Positions 8,826-18,224 are shown, counted from the stretch's first letter. The stretch: 64,000 bases of DNA from DASWUZ01 sp036401375 (GCA_036401375.1 DASWVB010000019.1:76387-140386), one strand, 5' to 3'. The notes: a model not told the origin generated them from the sequence alone. A program made the numbers and translations.

Positions 8826-9743
8826 TCAATATCGCTTTGTGTCGCCTGTAGCACGAAAGGACAACGACAAGGGGTGCTCTCTGTCGTCCCAAAGCAGAAT
8901 CCCCGCACACCCAAGCACAGCAAGCACCCCCGCGAAGAAAGTAGAGGGCAGCCGCCGGTGAAGCAGAAGTGCGCCCTCGAATACAGCCACGAGGGGCTGG
9001 ATCCACTCCACCGCGGCCGCCTGGTAGGACTCGCCGACTTGCAGCAGCCGGTAAAAGAGCGGCAGAGCTAGGGCGCTGCCAAGCAGGCTCAGGGCTGCGA
9101 GCGCGATGAGGGAGTCCTGTGTCCAGTCCGTCGGGCGCCCCTGCTCGGCGACCACGCTGACTGCCAACAAGAGCAGGGAAGCTGCGCAGAGCTGTGTGCC
9201 GGCGGAGAGCAGAGGGCTGACGGTCCGCAGATGAGTGCGGGCAAAGCCCATGGATGCGGTCACGCTTAGAATGGCCGATCCTGCGGCCATGGTTGGACCA
9301 AGGCGCGCCAGCGAGAGCGAAAATGAGCCCGCCATGGCGAGTACCACGCCCGCGAATCCTCCCAGGGTGGCGTAGAAGGCCATTCGGGAGATGGGACTGC
9401 CGTGGTCAGCGCTCGACGCCAGCGCCAGCGCTATAGGGGAGATCGAAAAGAGCACTGCAATGGCGCCTGCCGGCACCCCGTTGCCGGCGTAGAAGAAGAG
9501 CACGAAGGGCAGGGCTATCATGGTTGCGCCCAGTCCCAGCATCCCAGCCAGTTCCCTGGCGTTTGGCGGCGGGACCTTCTTTATGAAGCTGATCAGGAGT
9601 AGAAGAGCTCCAGCAATGCCGTAGCGAATGGCGGCAAGACGAAACGGAGGACAGTGACCCTCGATCTCGCTCGACGCGATCCAGGTGCTGCCCCATACCG
9701 CGCAAACCAGGGTGAAGGCACCCAGACGACCGGTTTTACTCAT
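8826..9743 (-). CDS. EamA/DMT-superfamily transporter
   Basis: Inner-membrane drug/metabolite transporter with two EamA repeats and about ten membrane segments, 305 residues. It opens MSKTGRLGAFTLVCAVWGSTW, the usual first helix with its WGS-W motif; the second repeat begins near LLSAGTQLCAASLLLLA and contains RLLQVGESYQAAAVEWIQPL. The ATG at 9743 follows GGAGG and was chosen over an upstream ATG at 9836, which would add 31 hydrophilic residues. Substrate is unknown; relatives export amino acids or metabolites. It follows the pterin dehydratase gene on the same strand. Confidence 0.9.
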   Translation of the reverse strand: MSKTGRLGAFTLVCAVWGSTWIASSEIEGHCPPFRLAAIRYGIAGALLLLISFIKKVPPPNARELAGMLGLGATMIALPFVLFFYAGNGVPAGAIAVLFSISPIALALASSADHGSPISRMAFYATLGGFAGVVLAMAGSFSLSLARLGPTMAAGSAILSVTASMGFARTHLRTVSPLLSAGTQLCAASLLLLAVSVVAEQGRPTDWTQDSLIALAALSLLGSALALPLFYRLLQVGESYQAAAVEWIQPLVAVFEGALLLHRRLPSTFFAGVLAVLGCAGILLWDDREHPLSLSFRATGDTKRY

Positions 9744-9855
9744 GGCGCCGCCCTCCGGCGATAGCAATTCGGCTGAAGAACGCTTTCGATGCCGCTGTGC
9801 TCGCGCCTTGCTCAAGTTTAGATGTGGCTGATGCATGCGCCGATTGGCGGGTGTC

Positions 9856-10137
9856 TCAAGGTTCTATGAGGTTGATCCGGTGCGCCAGGTTGAAGTCTCG
9901 ACTAGTCAGCCCACCAGCGTCATGAGAAGAGAGCCGCAGCACGACCTTTGTGTAGCGAATGTCAAAATCTGGATGGTGGTTGGCCTCTTCCGCCGCGGTG
10001 GCAATCCGGTTCACAAACGTCATCGCTCTTGCAAAGTCCGGGAAGGTAAATTCACGCAGAATGGCAAGACCGTCCAGGCTCCAGCCCGAGCAGGAGCGCA
10101 GTCTCTCCTCGATCTGATCGGAGCTGAGAACCGCCAC
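9856..10137 (-). CDS. Pterin-4a-carbinolamine dehydratase
   Basis: Dehydrates 4a-hydroxytetrahydrobiopterin to regenerate the pterin cofactor of aromatic amino acid hydroxylases. The family signature is complete: EEANHHPDFDIRYTKV followed by LSSHDAGGLTSRDFNLAHRI. The GTG at 10137 was chosen because GGGGAGGGG lies just upstream and gives the normal 93-residue length; the longer frame to an ATG at 10203 would run into the end of the HD-GYP gene. No phenylalanine hydroxylase gene is nearby. Confidence 0.92.
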   Translation of the reverse strand: MAVLSSDQIEERLRSCSGWSLDGLAILREFTFPDFARAMTFVNRIATAAEEANHHPDFDIRYTKVVLRLSSHDAGGLTSRDFNLAHRINLIEP

Positions 10138-10159
10138 CGCGCCCCCTCCCCTAAAAAGC

Positions 10160-11254
10160 TCACCCTTTCTCGCCGAATTCGAACGGAGAAAACCGCTTTG
10201 CATGGTCCGTTATCTCCGACCTGAGGTCTGCCCAGAGCTGGTCGGGCAGACTCAGGTAAGCCTCGACCACATCCGGATCGAACTGGGTTCCTTTGCAGCG
10301 CGAGATCTCAATGCGCGCCGCGGTAAAGGTGTTCGCCTTCCTGTAGGGCCGGTCCGAGGTCATCGCGTCGAGCGTGTCGGCGACCGCGAAGATGCGCGCA
10401 CCGAGAGGGATTTCCTCCCCTTTCAACCCGCGTGGATAGCCGCTCCCATCGTAGTGCTCCTGGTGGCTGTAGACAATTTCGGACGCCTCGCGCAGGAAGG
10501 GGATCTTGCGCAGCATCTGGTAGCCGCGCGCGCAGTGTTCCTGCATCGTGAACTGTTCCGGGACATCCAGTCGCCCGGGCTTCAGAAGGATCGCGTCGGG
10601 TATGGCCATCTTGCCAATGTCATGCAGGAATGCGCCTCGAGCCATGATCCGGATCGCAGGAGGATCCAGGCGCATAGCCCGCGCGAGGGCGATGGTGAAG
10701 GCGGTCACCCGTTTTGAATGGCCCTCCGTCTCCGCGTCCTTCAGGTCCAGTGCATCCCCTAGCGCCTCCAGGGTGATGTCGTAGGATCGCTCGAGGTCGG
10801 CCATGGCCTGTCGCAGCATATCGGTGCGAGCCGCCACCAGCTTCTCCAGGTTGTGCTGGTAGAGGGCGTTCTGCAGCACGAGGCGGCGGTAGTCGAGCGC
10901 CCGCCTCAGCGTGGTGAGCAGCTGCTCCCGCTCAAAGGGCTTCAGCAGGATGTCGTATGCCCCCTTGCGCATGGCAGAGATGGCCACCCCGACATCGTGA
11001 ATGGCGGTGACCATCACCATTGGCGTATCAGGCTGTATCTGGCGCATGCGCTCCAGCAGCGATAAGCCGTCCAGGTCGCTCATCCGGATATCCGAGAGAA
11101 CAACGTCGTAGTCCGGATCGTTCTCGATTCGTTCGAGCGCCTCCGCCCCGTTTTTGGCATAGACGGGAGAGTAGTCGACCTGCTCCAGCATGCCTGCAAT
11201 CACGTGCCTGACCTCAGGCTCGTCATCCACCACCAGTATCCGTTCTGAAGCCAT
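10160..11254 (-). CDS. Response regulator with HD-GYP output domain
   Basis: A 364-residue two-component regulator. Residues 1-120 are a receiver domain (RILVVDDEPEVRHVI, phosphoacceptor Asp in VVLSDIRMSDLDG, Lys in LLKPFEREQ). A linker helix leads to an HD-GYP domain with HDIGKMAIPD, HQEHYDGSGYPRGLKGEEI and ARIFAVADTLDAMTSDRPY. HD-GYP domains usually hydrolyse cyclic di-GMP; all visible signature residues are present, so activity is expected. The ATG follows AGAGGGGG. The pterin dehydratase gene starts 22 bp downstream. The cognate kinase is not obvious; the divergent kinase at 11740 is a candidate. Confidence 0.93.
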   Translation of the reverse strand: MASERILVVDDEPEVRHVIAGMLEQVDYSPVYAKNGAEALERIENDPDYDVVLSDIRMSDLDGLSLLERMRQIQPDTPMVMVTAIHDVGVAISAMRKGAYDILLKPFEREQLLTTLRRALDYRRLVLQNALYQHNLEKLVAARTDMLRQAMADLERSYDITLEALGDALDLKDAETEGHSKRVTAFTIALARAMRLDPPAIRIMARGAFLHDIGKMAIPDAILLKPGRLDVPEQFTMQEHCARGYQMLRKIPFLREASEIVYSHQEHYDGSGYPRGLKGEEIPLGARIFAVADTLDAMTSDRPYRKANTFTAARIEISRCKGTQFDPDVVEAYLSLPDQLWADLRSEITDHAKRFSPFEFGEKG

Positions 11255-11739
11255 GCCCCCTCTTGAAAAGAACCTTATGCCAGTCGTTCAATGGAACCAA
11301 TACCACGCTACACGATTTCCCTTACTCAGAGACGTCTCTGGTTGCACACAGGGCTAGACAGGCCTGGCAGGGTCGTGCTCGATCGAGCCTCATACGGCGG
11401 ACCACCACAAGCTGCTACGCAACTCCTTTAGAAATGGTTCAAGCAGGTCGCCCTCAATGGCCCATCAGCCCTTGAAGGGGCCTACGGAGGTGCACGCCGC
11501 ATTGCTGATAAAGCTTCACTCCTCCTGCTAAAGCAGGGATTGCTGCCGCCGATAGTGAGAATGGGGAGTTTGGTTCTTTTTGACCACCCAGGGCCCCGGC
11601 ACGGCCGGCAAAAAATTGATCCTTTAGGCGTAAGGAGAAGCAGGATGACCCGCGAATCAGATTCGAAGCTCACGGTTTTGCACCCCGATGCGCTCTTCAC
11701 CACACTCTCCTCGGCGAGCACTCACCCCGGCGGCGATTT
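11255..11739. other. Intergenic region without a recognised gene
   Basis: A 485 bp divergent region between the HD-GYP regulator (minus) and the sensor kinase (plus), and so likely to hold promoters for both. Short reading frames here have no family features. A GC-rich palindromic stretch lies around 11590-11608, followed by an A-run. Nothing could be assigned. Confidence 0.4.
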
Positions 11740-13650
11740 TTGAAGGCGCAGAAGGGTGCCACTCCAGCAGCTTCGTTGAACACCTGCAGACTTGGGTACC
11801 TGGCGGCCGCCGTAGCGTTGGTCGCAGCGGTTCTGTTCGCCTGCCCAGGCGTCCTGACCAGGTTCTCCCCGCCGAACGTGGCGCATGACTTCGGATATGA
11901 ATGGAACACCCAGCTGCTCGCCCTGCACATCGTGTCTAACTCGTTGATCGGCATCTCCTACTTCGTTATATCCACCATCCTCGCGTACGTGGTTCATCAC
12001 CACCGCAGGCAGGTTCCTTTCAGCGGAACCCTGATCGCATCCTGTATCTTCATCGGAGCAGCGGCCTTCACTCACCTGATGGACACCGTTTTGCTGTGGC
12101 ATCCACTCTTCTGGCTCGCCGGAGAGGTCAAGCTGATCGCCGCACTTGCCGCAGTCTCAACCGCCATAGCCATGCTGATCTTCGTTCCACAGTTTGATTC
12201 CGCTCTGACGGAGATAGGGCAGTCCCGCCTGAATGAGCGACGCTTCCTGGCGGCGTCGAACAGCAGTCTTGACTCCTTTTTCATCTTCGAAAGCGTACGA
12301 GACGAGGCAGGCAAGATCTACGACTTCCGCTTCGCTTTTGTCAATGAGAACGGCGCTGCTCTGTGTTCGAGCACGGCTAAGGACCTGATCGGAAAACTTC
12401 TGTGTGAGACCTTCCCCGTGTATCGCTCGGCAGGCTTCTTCGAGAAGTACAAGAAGGTAGTGGAAACAGGTGTATCACTGATCGATGAGTCTCCGGTGGC
12501 CCAGGCGGGTATCAAAGCTACCTGGCTGCATCTGCACGTCGTCAAGCTCAACGACGGGGTCGCGGTGACCAGCAGCAACATCAGTGAGCGCATCTGGTTC
12601 CTCAATATGATTGAGGCGCTGCCCAGCGCCGTCGCCATGACCGATGAGGATGGCAAGATGGAGATGGTGAACGCGGAGATGGAGCATGTCTTCGGCTACC
12701 CGCGTTCCGAGCTGCTGGGCAAATCCATCGATCTGCTGATGCCAGAGCGCTTCCGTAATGGACTGGTGCAGGAGGAGCGGGAGACAAAGGCACGCCGGAA
12801 CTTGATCGACGAGGACTTGGATCAGTTCTACGGCCTGCGCAAGGATGGCACCGAGTTCCCCATCCTGATTCGCTTGAATCGAGTCGAGATGACCGGCGGC
12901 AAAAAGGTGGTTTCAGCCATCACCGATGTCTCTGAAGACCGCGAGAAGAAGATGAGCATCCAGGCTGCCCTCAAGGAAAAGGATGTGCTCCTCGGTGAGA
13001 TCCACCACCGGGTCAAGAACAACCTGCAGATCGTACACAGCCTGCTCGACCTCCAGTCCGCCCAGATCCAGGATCCACTTGTCGTAGCCATGCTGCAGGA
13101 CAGCCAGCACCGCATCCGATCGATGGCGCTGATCCATCAGACGCTCTATCAGTCGAAGGACTTCGCCAACGTCGACTTCGGCATGTTCCTCGAGTCGCTG
13201 GCCCCCAACCTGCTCGAGTCCTATCTCAAGGATTCGGCGCGTATCGCCCTTTCCATCCATGCGCCAGACATGCACCTGCCAATCAACGCGGCGATCCCAT
13301 GTGGACTGCTGGTGAACGAACTCATCTCCAACTGCCTTAAGCATGCCTTTCCCAACGGCCGCAGGGGAAAGATCGACATCCGATTTGTGCACGATGAGGG
13401 CGGCCAGGCGCAACTTTCGGTGGTCGACGATGGGGTTGGCATTCCTGACGGGCTTGACATGATGGAGACGGCAAGCCTCGGGTTGCAACTTGTCTTCCTG
13501 CTGACTGAGCAGCTTGGCGGCAAGATGACGGTCCATCGCTCCGGCCCGACCGGCTTCGTGCTGCGGTTCCCCGTCAAAGAGGCAAAGCCGCATCAGGTAG
13601 AGGATGCCACCATCACCCATCTTCCTGAGTTTGCTGATGCCGCCTGCTGA
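11740..13650 (+). CDS. Membrane sensor histidine kinase (HisKA_2 type) with ethylene-receptor-like membrane domain and PAS domains
   Basis: A 636-residue kinase. Residues 18-150 hold about four membrane segments including YFVISTILAYVVHHHRR, AAAFTHLMDTVLLWHP and VKLIAALAAVSTAI, the layout of ethylene-receptor-like sensor domains. Two PAS-like domains follow (about 165-285 and 290-405; the second has VFGYPRSELLGKSIDLLMP). The kinase core is of the HisKA_2 class (EIHHRVKNNLQIVHSLLDLQ) with ATPase boxes NELISNCLKHAF and VVDDGVGIP. The Cys that binds copper in true ethylene receptors is Ala108, four residues before His112. The start is an uncertain TTG at 11740 without a clear ribosome site. Nearby orphan receivers are likely partners. 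Confidence 0.88.
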   Translation: MKAQKGATPAASLNTCRLGYLAAAVALVAAVLFACPGVLTRFSPPNVAHDFGYEWNTQLLALHIVSNSLIGISYFVISTILAYVVHHHRRQVPFSGTLIASCIFIGAAAFTHLMDTVLLWHPLFWLAGEVKLIAALAAVSTAIAMLIFVPQFDSALTEIGQSRLNERRFLAASNSSLDSFFIFESVRDEAGKIYDFRFAFVNENGAALCSSTAKDLIGKLLCETFPVYRSAGFFEKYKKVVETGVSLIDESPVAQAGIKATWLHLHVVKLNDGVAVTSSNISERIWFLNMIEALPSAVAMTDEDGKMEMVNAEMEHVFGYPRSELLGKSIDLLMPERFRNGLVQEERETKARRNLIDEDLDQFYGLRKDGTEFPILIRLNRVEMTGGKKVVSAITDVSEDREKKMSIQAALKEKDVLLGEIHHRVKNNLQIVHSLLDLQSAQIQDPLVVAMLQDSQHRIRSMALIHQTLYQSKDFANVDFGMFLESLAPNLLESYLKDSARIALSIHAPDMHLPINAAIPCGLLVNELISNCLKHAFPNGRRGKIDIRFVHDEGGQAQLSVVDDGVGIPDGLDMMETASLGLQLVFLLTEQLGGKMTVHRSGPTGFVLRFPVKEAKPHQVEDATITHLPEFADAAC

Positions 13651-13833
13651 AGTCCTCCCTTGCGGTGAGAGCGCCACAAAGGAAAGCTTCAGCCTGGCCC
13701 GAAGGTGATGCTATGACTGCACCTGTCCCGCGCGCTCCAGCTGCACTGCGATCATTTACGTAAAGTGTTCGCGTGGTGCGAGCGGCACCTCCCCAGCACC
13801 AGTAGCCCTTTCAGGCGGGCCAGGGCGGGAGCC

Positions 13834-14445
13834 TCAGCACCAGAGGCTGTTACCGGAGGCCAGGCCGAGGGCGAGCAGCAGTCGAGACTCCCGGTCACGG
13901 GCCTGCTGGTCCTCCTGTGCGCGTTCGAGTGCCATCTGGATAGTGGCATGGAGCTCACGCTCCGCGAACGGCTTCATCATGTAGCCGTAGGGCTTGGTTG
14001 AACGTGCGCGCTGCAGCGTCTCTTCACCCGCAAACGCAGTGAGGTAGATCACCGGCAGACAACGATCGGCTGGCATCTGCCTGGCAGTCTCTATTCCGTC
14101 CATCTCCCCGTCGATGTGAATGTCCATCAGCACCACGTCGGGGGACCGCTCGGAGACGACGCGCAGCGCCTCCTCTCCTGAGCTGCAGACTCCTACTACC
14201 TTGTAACCCAGTTTGACGAGCTGCTGTTTCAGGTGCAGTCCGACGATCCGCTCATCCTCGACGACGAGGATGCGCGTCTCCGCCGTCCTGTCGATACAAT
14301 GCAGGATCGGGTTGGCGGGCGCTAGAATTCCCTCTTCCTTACCAACACACTCCTCAGGCATATCGGCTTCCATTAACTCAGCCGATGAAGACAGCAGCAT
14401 GGCCCCGCGGGCATGGGTCCTTGACGAATATTCGGAGCTGGACAT
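13834..14445 (-). CDS. Single-domain response regulator with N-terminal extension
   Basis: A receiver domain occupies about residues 57-180 of 203: TRILVVEDERIVGLHL, the phosphoacceptor Asp in DVVLMDIHIDGEMDGIETA, Thr in VIYLTAFAG and Lys in MMKPFAERELHATI. There is no DNA-binding or enzymatic output. The 50-residue N-terminal extension is low-complexity; internal ATGs at residues 16, 25 and 29 are possible starts, but AAGGA lies upstream of the first ATG. The domain resembles receivers paired with HisKA_2 kinases. It is convergent with the kinase at 11740-13650, which is its likely partner. Confidence 0.88.
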   Translation of the reverse strand: MSSSEYSSRTHARGAMLLSSSAELMEADMPEECVGKEEGILAPANPILHCIDRTAETRILVVEDERIVGLHLKQQLVKLGYKVVGVCSSGEEALRVVSERSPDVVLMDIHIDGEMDGIETARQMPADRCLPVIYLTAFAGEETLQRARSTKPYGYMMKPFAERELHATIQMALERAQEDQQARDRESRLLLALGLASGNSLWC

Positions 14446-14740
14446 GTTAAGAATCCTTTAACTTCTGCCCTTCTCATCGACTCAAAGCCAAGCTTTGTTT
14501 AGCGGCGCTCGAAGAATTCTGCTGTGGATCAGCGGGAGTGTAGGAAGGCAGGGCAGGTGTCTCTGGTCTCGTCTGAGCGTGCTCCCGGAGGTACTGTGCT
14601 CGGCGGCCTTCTTTCCCGCTTTTCGACTGCTTCTATCAAGTAAGCAGGGCGAGGCGCCGATAGAAGCCTACAGAGTCAATGCCGGCACATGCAGGTACTA
14701 TCGCGAGCCTTCCCTCCGCGCTAGCGAAAAGGATGGATCC

Positions 14741-15154
14741 ATGAACGGGAAGTCGATTCTGATCATCGAGGATGATCCAGTGATCCGCCTCGGCCTGCAC
14801 GTCAGTCTGAGGGCAAATCACTACAAGACTTACCTGGCAGACGACGCCATCGTAAGCATTGCCGAGGCACGGAAGCACCTGCCCGACCTGATCATCCTCG
14901 ATCTCGGTCTGCCCGCCGGTGATGGCTTCGTGGTGATGGACCGCCTGAAGCAGTTCCCCGCGCTGGCTGTCATCCCGGTGATTGTTGTCTCAGGGCGTGA
15001 TCCTCGGATTGCGCAACGTCAGTCGCTCGATTCTGGAGCGAGCGCTTTTCTGCAGAAGCCGATCGATAACCAGGTTCTCTTGTCGGTGATCCGGCGGCTG
15101 CTGCCGCGGGACAAGCCTACAGAGACCTGGCGTCAGGACACCGCGACCGCATGA
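14741..15154 (+). CDS. Single-domain response regulator
   Basis: A 137-residue CheY-like receiver. Key sites are the acidic pair in SILIIEDDPVIRLGL, the phosphoacceptor Asp in LIILDLGLPAGDGF, Ser in VIVVSGRDP and Lys in FLQKPIDNQVLL. The start was placed at the ATG at 14741, which follows an AAGGA sequence and begins immediately before the domain; an upstream in-frame start at 14495 would add residues with no protein-like character. It is divergent from the other single-domain regulator and close to the kinase, making a small phosphorelay group. Confidence 0.85.
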   Translation: MNGKSILIIEDDPVIRLGLHVSLRANHYKTYLADDAIVSIAEARKHLPDLIILDLGLPAGDGFVVMDRLKQFPALAVIPVIVVSGRDPRIAQRQSLDSGASAFLQKPIDNQVLLSVIRRLLPRDKPTETWRQDTATA

Positions 15155-15281
15155 AAGAACTCTGTTGTGCAGCCCACATTGGTTGAGCGAGGCATAGCCG
15201 CAAGGCATCAGCATTCCAAAAGGCCAGCTCGCTCGCGCTCATATCCAAACTAGCAGCCGTAAAGCTTCACAAGGAGTAAAC

Positions 15282-15371
15282 ATGAAGACGATCACGCGAT
15301 GGTTCTACAAGCTGTTTCAGGATTGGGAGCTACCCGCCAAAACTGGCTACGACGATTTTATGCCCAGCTGA
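15282..15371 (+). CDS. Predicted 29-residue small protein
   Basis: A short open frame starting at an ATG with an ideal ribosome binding site (AAGGAG at 15271-15276, five bases before the ATG). The product is rich in aromatic and basic residues at its N terminus (MKTITRWFYKLFQDWELP) and ends in DDFMPS. The first half could form an amphipathic helix with Trp7, Phe8, Phe12 and Trp15 on one side. It lies 127 bp after a response regulator gene on the same strand. Function unknown; the evidence is the start signal and the peptide's composition only. Confidence 0.5.
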   Translation: MKTITRWFYKLFQDWELPAKTGYDDFMPS

Positions 15372-15450
15372 AGTTCGATGAAAGCCGGCGGTGACGCTGA
15401 TATGGCGCACCTGGCAGGATTGGATCAGTTGACGCGTCCAGCCTCTCAGT

Positions 15451-16293
15451 CTATCTCTCGCCTGCAAGCTGGCGCGCTCGTTCCGTTGCGCGCATGACCG
15501 CCTTGATCAAGGTCACCCGCAATCCACCCTCTTCAAGCTCGAGGATCCCATCAATGGTGCAGCCGGCCGGCGTCGTCACTGCGTCCTTGAGCAGGGCGGG
15601 ATGGTAGCCGGTCTCAAGCACCATCCTGGCCGCTCCATAGGCCGTCTGGGCTGCCAGCAGGGTAGCCACATCCCGCGGCAATCCCACCTTTACCCCCGCC
15701 TCTGCCAGCGCTTCGAGGATGATGTACACGTACGCAGGACCACTACCCGACAGTCCGGTTACGGCGTCCATATGTTTCTCCTCGACCACCACCGTTCGCC
15801 CAACGGTGGCGAAGATGCGCTCCGCCAACTCCATCTGATCGTCGCTTACGAAACGTCCCCGGCATAGCGCGGCGATGCCGGCCCCCAGCTGTGAGGGCGT
15901 GTTCGGCATCGCACGAATGACAGCCAGGTCCCTTTGGGCAGATTGTTCGATTGCCGAGGTCTTCACCGAAGCGGCGAAGGAGAGCAGAACCTTGTCAGCC
16001 GTCAGGGAAGGACGAATCTCTTCAACCAGGGCGGCCAACTGGAACGGCTTGACCCCCAGCAGGACAAGGTCGGCTCGGCTGGCGGCAGCAAGGTTGTCAG
16101 TCGACACAGCAATGCCCCACTGGGCTGACAACGCCTCAGTGCGCTCGCTGTGTTTGATCGTAGCCTCGAGTTGCGCCGCAGTGAACAACTCCTCTCTGAG
16201 GAAGGCCTGGATGAGAATACCGCCCATCTTGCCCGCGCCGAGCACGGCAACGCGCATCCTCGACGGATCTGATGTCTTTTCGGTCTGGTTCAT
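15451..16293 (-). CDS. proC: Pyrroline-5-carboxylate reductase
   Basis: Reduces pyrroline-5-carboxylate to L-proline with NAD(P)H. The Rossmann fold opens MRVAVLGAGKMGGILIQAF; further motifs are LVLLGVKPFQL, VIRAMPNTPSQLGAG and the C-terminal signature MDAVTGLSGSGPAYVY with DAVTTPAGCTIDGI. The ATG at 16293 follows AAGGA closely and gives 280 residues; alternatives are ATGs at 16326 and 16257. Expected to be a cytoplasmic decamer. It stands alone, with a DUF885 gene 131 bp upstream on the same strand. Confidence 0.95.
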   Translation of the reverse strand: MNQTEKTSDPSRMRVAVLGAGKMGGILIQAFLREELFTAAQLEATIKHSERTEALSAQWGIAVSTDNLAAASRADLVLLGVKPFQLAALVEEIRPSLTADKVLLSFAASVKTSAIEQSAQRDLAVIRAMPNTPSQLGAGIAALCRGRFVSDDQMELAERIFATVGRTVVVEEKHMDAVTGLSGSGPAYVYIILEALAEAGVKVGLPRDVATLLAAQTAYGAARMVLETGYHPALLKDAVTTPAGCTIDGILELEEGGLRVTLIKAVMRATERARQLAGER

Positions 16294-16424
16294 CTTTCCT
16301 TCTCTGGCCGCCAAGGTCGCTCTCATCCTGACAGGCTGGCTAAGCTTCGCGCAATGCGTCTCTCAGGCAAAGCTCCTGTCAGACCCCCGAGCTACATCCA
16401 TTCACCCTCTAAAATAGACAGTGA

Positions 16425-18224
16425 TCAATGACTCTTCTGGGCTGCGATCCAGTCAGTTACCCGGGACTCGAGCACGTCAAGTGGGAGCACACCAGAGTCT
16501 ACGATCTGATCGTGGAAGGCGCTTAGGCTGAACTTCGGCCCCAGCTCTTGCTGCGCCTTTGCGCGAAGCTCGAGAATCTTGAGCTGGCCAATCTTGTAAC
16601 CGAGAGCCTGTCCCGGCCACGCGATGTAGCGGTCGACCTCCGACTGCACACTGGCCTCATCGAGGCCGGAGTGAACATGGAAGTAATCGACCATCTGCTG
16701 ACGTGTCCAATGTTTGGAGTGCACGCCGGTATCAACCACCAGGCGGATGGCGCGAAAGATGTCCGCTTCGAGACGGCCAAAGTCGCTATAAGGGTCCTTG
16801 TACAGGCCGGCATCTTTTCCGAGATGCTCGGCATAGAGCCCCCAGCCCTCGGTATAGGCCGTGTAGAAGATGTGCTTGCGGAACTCGGGCAGGCCTTCAA
16901 CCTCCTGCGCGATCGATATCTGGAGGTGATGGCCGGGCAGCCCTTCGTGATACGCGATCGACTCAGTAAACGGGGTGGAGCGCGATTCGAAGTGGTAGGT
17001 GTTGATAAAGATCTTGCCGGGACGCTTGCCGTCTGGCGATCCGCTCTCATAGTAGGCAGGAGCCTGGTCTTTTTCGATGAAGTCGGGGACTGGCACCACA
17101 TCGAGACTTGCCTTCGGCAGCCTGCCAAAGAGCTCCGGAAGCTTGGGCCGCATCTGATCCAGGTGTGCACGATATAGGGCAAGGAGCTCCTCACGCGACT
17201 TGGGATGGAACTTCGGGTCACTAGCTACCGCCTTGCGAAGGGCGGCCACATCGGCAAAACCGAGCCTCGTCGCAATGACGAGCATCTCCGCCTCATCGCG
17301 CTTGACCTCGTCCAGTCCGATCTGGTGAATCTGATCGGCCGTCAGACCCGTAGTCGTGCTCTGGCGAATGCGGAAGGCGTAGTACTTCTGCCCATTGGGC
17401 TCAGCCCAGACACCCGGCTCAGGCCGGCCAAAAGGGATGTACTGCGACTGCAGGAAGCGTGCAAAACGCACGTACGCCGGCAACAACTGTGTCGAGATAG
17501 CCGCGAGAGCATCCTTCCTGATACGCTGTTGCTCGGCCGCGGTGATGCTGGCAGGAAATTTCTTCAGCGGCAGCGCGAAGGGACTGTCCTCCGGCTTCTG
17601 CGCCGCCAGGGTGTTCACCTGCGCCAGCACCTTTTCAAGCAGGTAGCGTGGCGGAGTATGGTGGTCCCCGACGCCGATGCTCATGTTGGTCATGATCTGG
17701 TCAAACGCGCCGGGAATCTTGCCGAGACGGGTGATGTAGTCGTCGTAGTCCTTGCTGGATTCGTAACTGAGCTGCGGGAAGAGGCGTGGCAGCGAAGAGT
17801 GCAGGCCGGTGAACTGGTTCACAGGAACCTGCCAGGGCTTGTACTCTGCACTCTCCTGCTGCTCGACCAGTTCGCGCACCAGCAGATCGCGGCTGAGAAT
17901 CTCCTGTTCACTCAACCCGGTCGTGTCGACACCGCCGAGCCGGTCGATGTATCCGCGGCCGCGCTCCAGACCCTCGTTGTAGGCCTTCACGGAGTAGTCC
18001 GTGAGCTGATCGTTGTATCGCTTGTCGCCGAGCGTCGAGGCGAATTCCGGATCATGGCGCAGCTGCGACTGCCAGTATTCCTCGAAGATGCTGTTGAGTG
18101 TCTTGCGCCGGTCAGCGATCGTATCCGCGGCATAGCTGGTTGCGGGATGGGATAGCAGCATCGGGAGCAGGAACGAGATCGCCAGAGCTCCAGCGTGGAT
18201 TCGTATCGATCGGGGCAGTCTCAT
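16425..18224 (-). CDS. Exported DUF885-family metallopeptidase-like protein
   Basis: A 599-residue protein with a signal peptide (residues 1-32, ending TSYAAD), then a DUF885 domain. The putative metal site is AYHEGLPGHHLQ at about residue 435, a variant of the HExxH zinc motif; TEGWGLYAEHLG follows, as in this family. Members are often annotated as carboxypeptidases or X-Pro peptidases, but few are characterised. The ATG at 18224 was chosen; a GTG at 18233 is possible. Expected location is periplasmic or lipoprotein-like. No operon partner is evident. Confidence 0.88.
   Translation of the reverse strand: MRLPRSIRIHAGALAISFLLPMLLSHPATSYAADTIADRRKTLNSIFEEYWQSQLRHDPEFASTLGDKRYNDQLTDYSVKAYNEGLERGRGYIDRLGGVDTTGLSEQEILSRDLLVRELVEQQESAEYKPWQVPVNQFTGLHSSLPRLFPQLSYESSKDYDDYITRLGKIPGAFDQIMTNMSIGVGDHHTPPRYLLEKVLAQVNTLAAQKPEDSPFALPLKKFPASITAAEQQRIRKDALAAISTQLLPAYVRFARFLQSQYIPFGRPEPGVWAEPNGQKYYAFRIRQSTTTGLTADQIHQIGLDEVKRDEAEMLVIATRLGFADVAALRKAVASDPKFHPKSREELLALYRAHLDQMRPKLPELFGRLPKASLDVVPVPDFIEKDQAPAYYESGSPDGKRPGKIFINTYHFESRSTPFTESIAYHEGLPGHHLQISIAQEVEGLPEFRKHIFYTAYTEGWGLYAEHLGKDAGLYKDPYSDFGRLEADIFRAIRLVVDTGVHSKHWTRQQMVDYFHVHSGLDEASVQSEVDRYIAWPGQALGYKIGQLKILELRAKAQQELGPKFSLSAFHDQIVDSGVLPLDVLESRVTDWIAAQKSH

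Noticed and set aside
14495..14740. Upstream extension of the response regulator frame
   Set aside because: The extra residues are Arg/Ser/Leu-rich without domain features, and a better start with a ribosome site lies at 14741.
15169..15183. A 15-base sequence (GCAGCCCACATTGGT) repeated in two intergenic regions, here and at 31936-31950
   Set aside because: With 64 kb, one or two chance repeats of 15 bases are expected; no shared flanks and no regulatory context were seen.
17205..18155. A 316-codon plus-strand frame opposite the DUF885 gene
   Set aside because: Lies entirely antisense to a coding region with clear metal-site motif; no protein family features.
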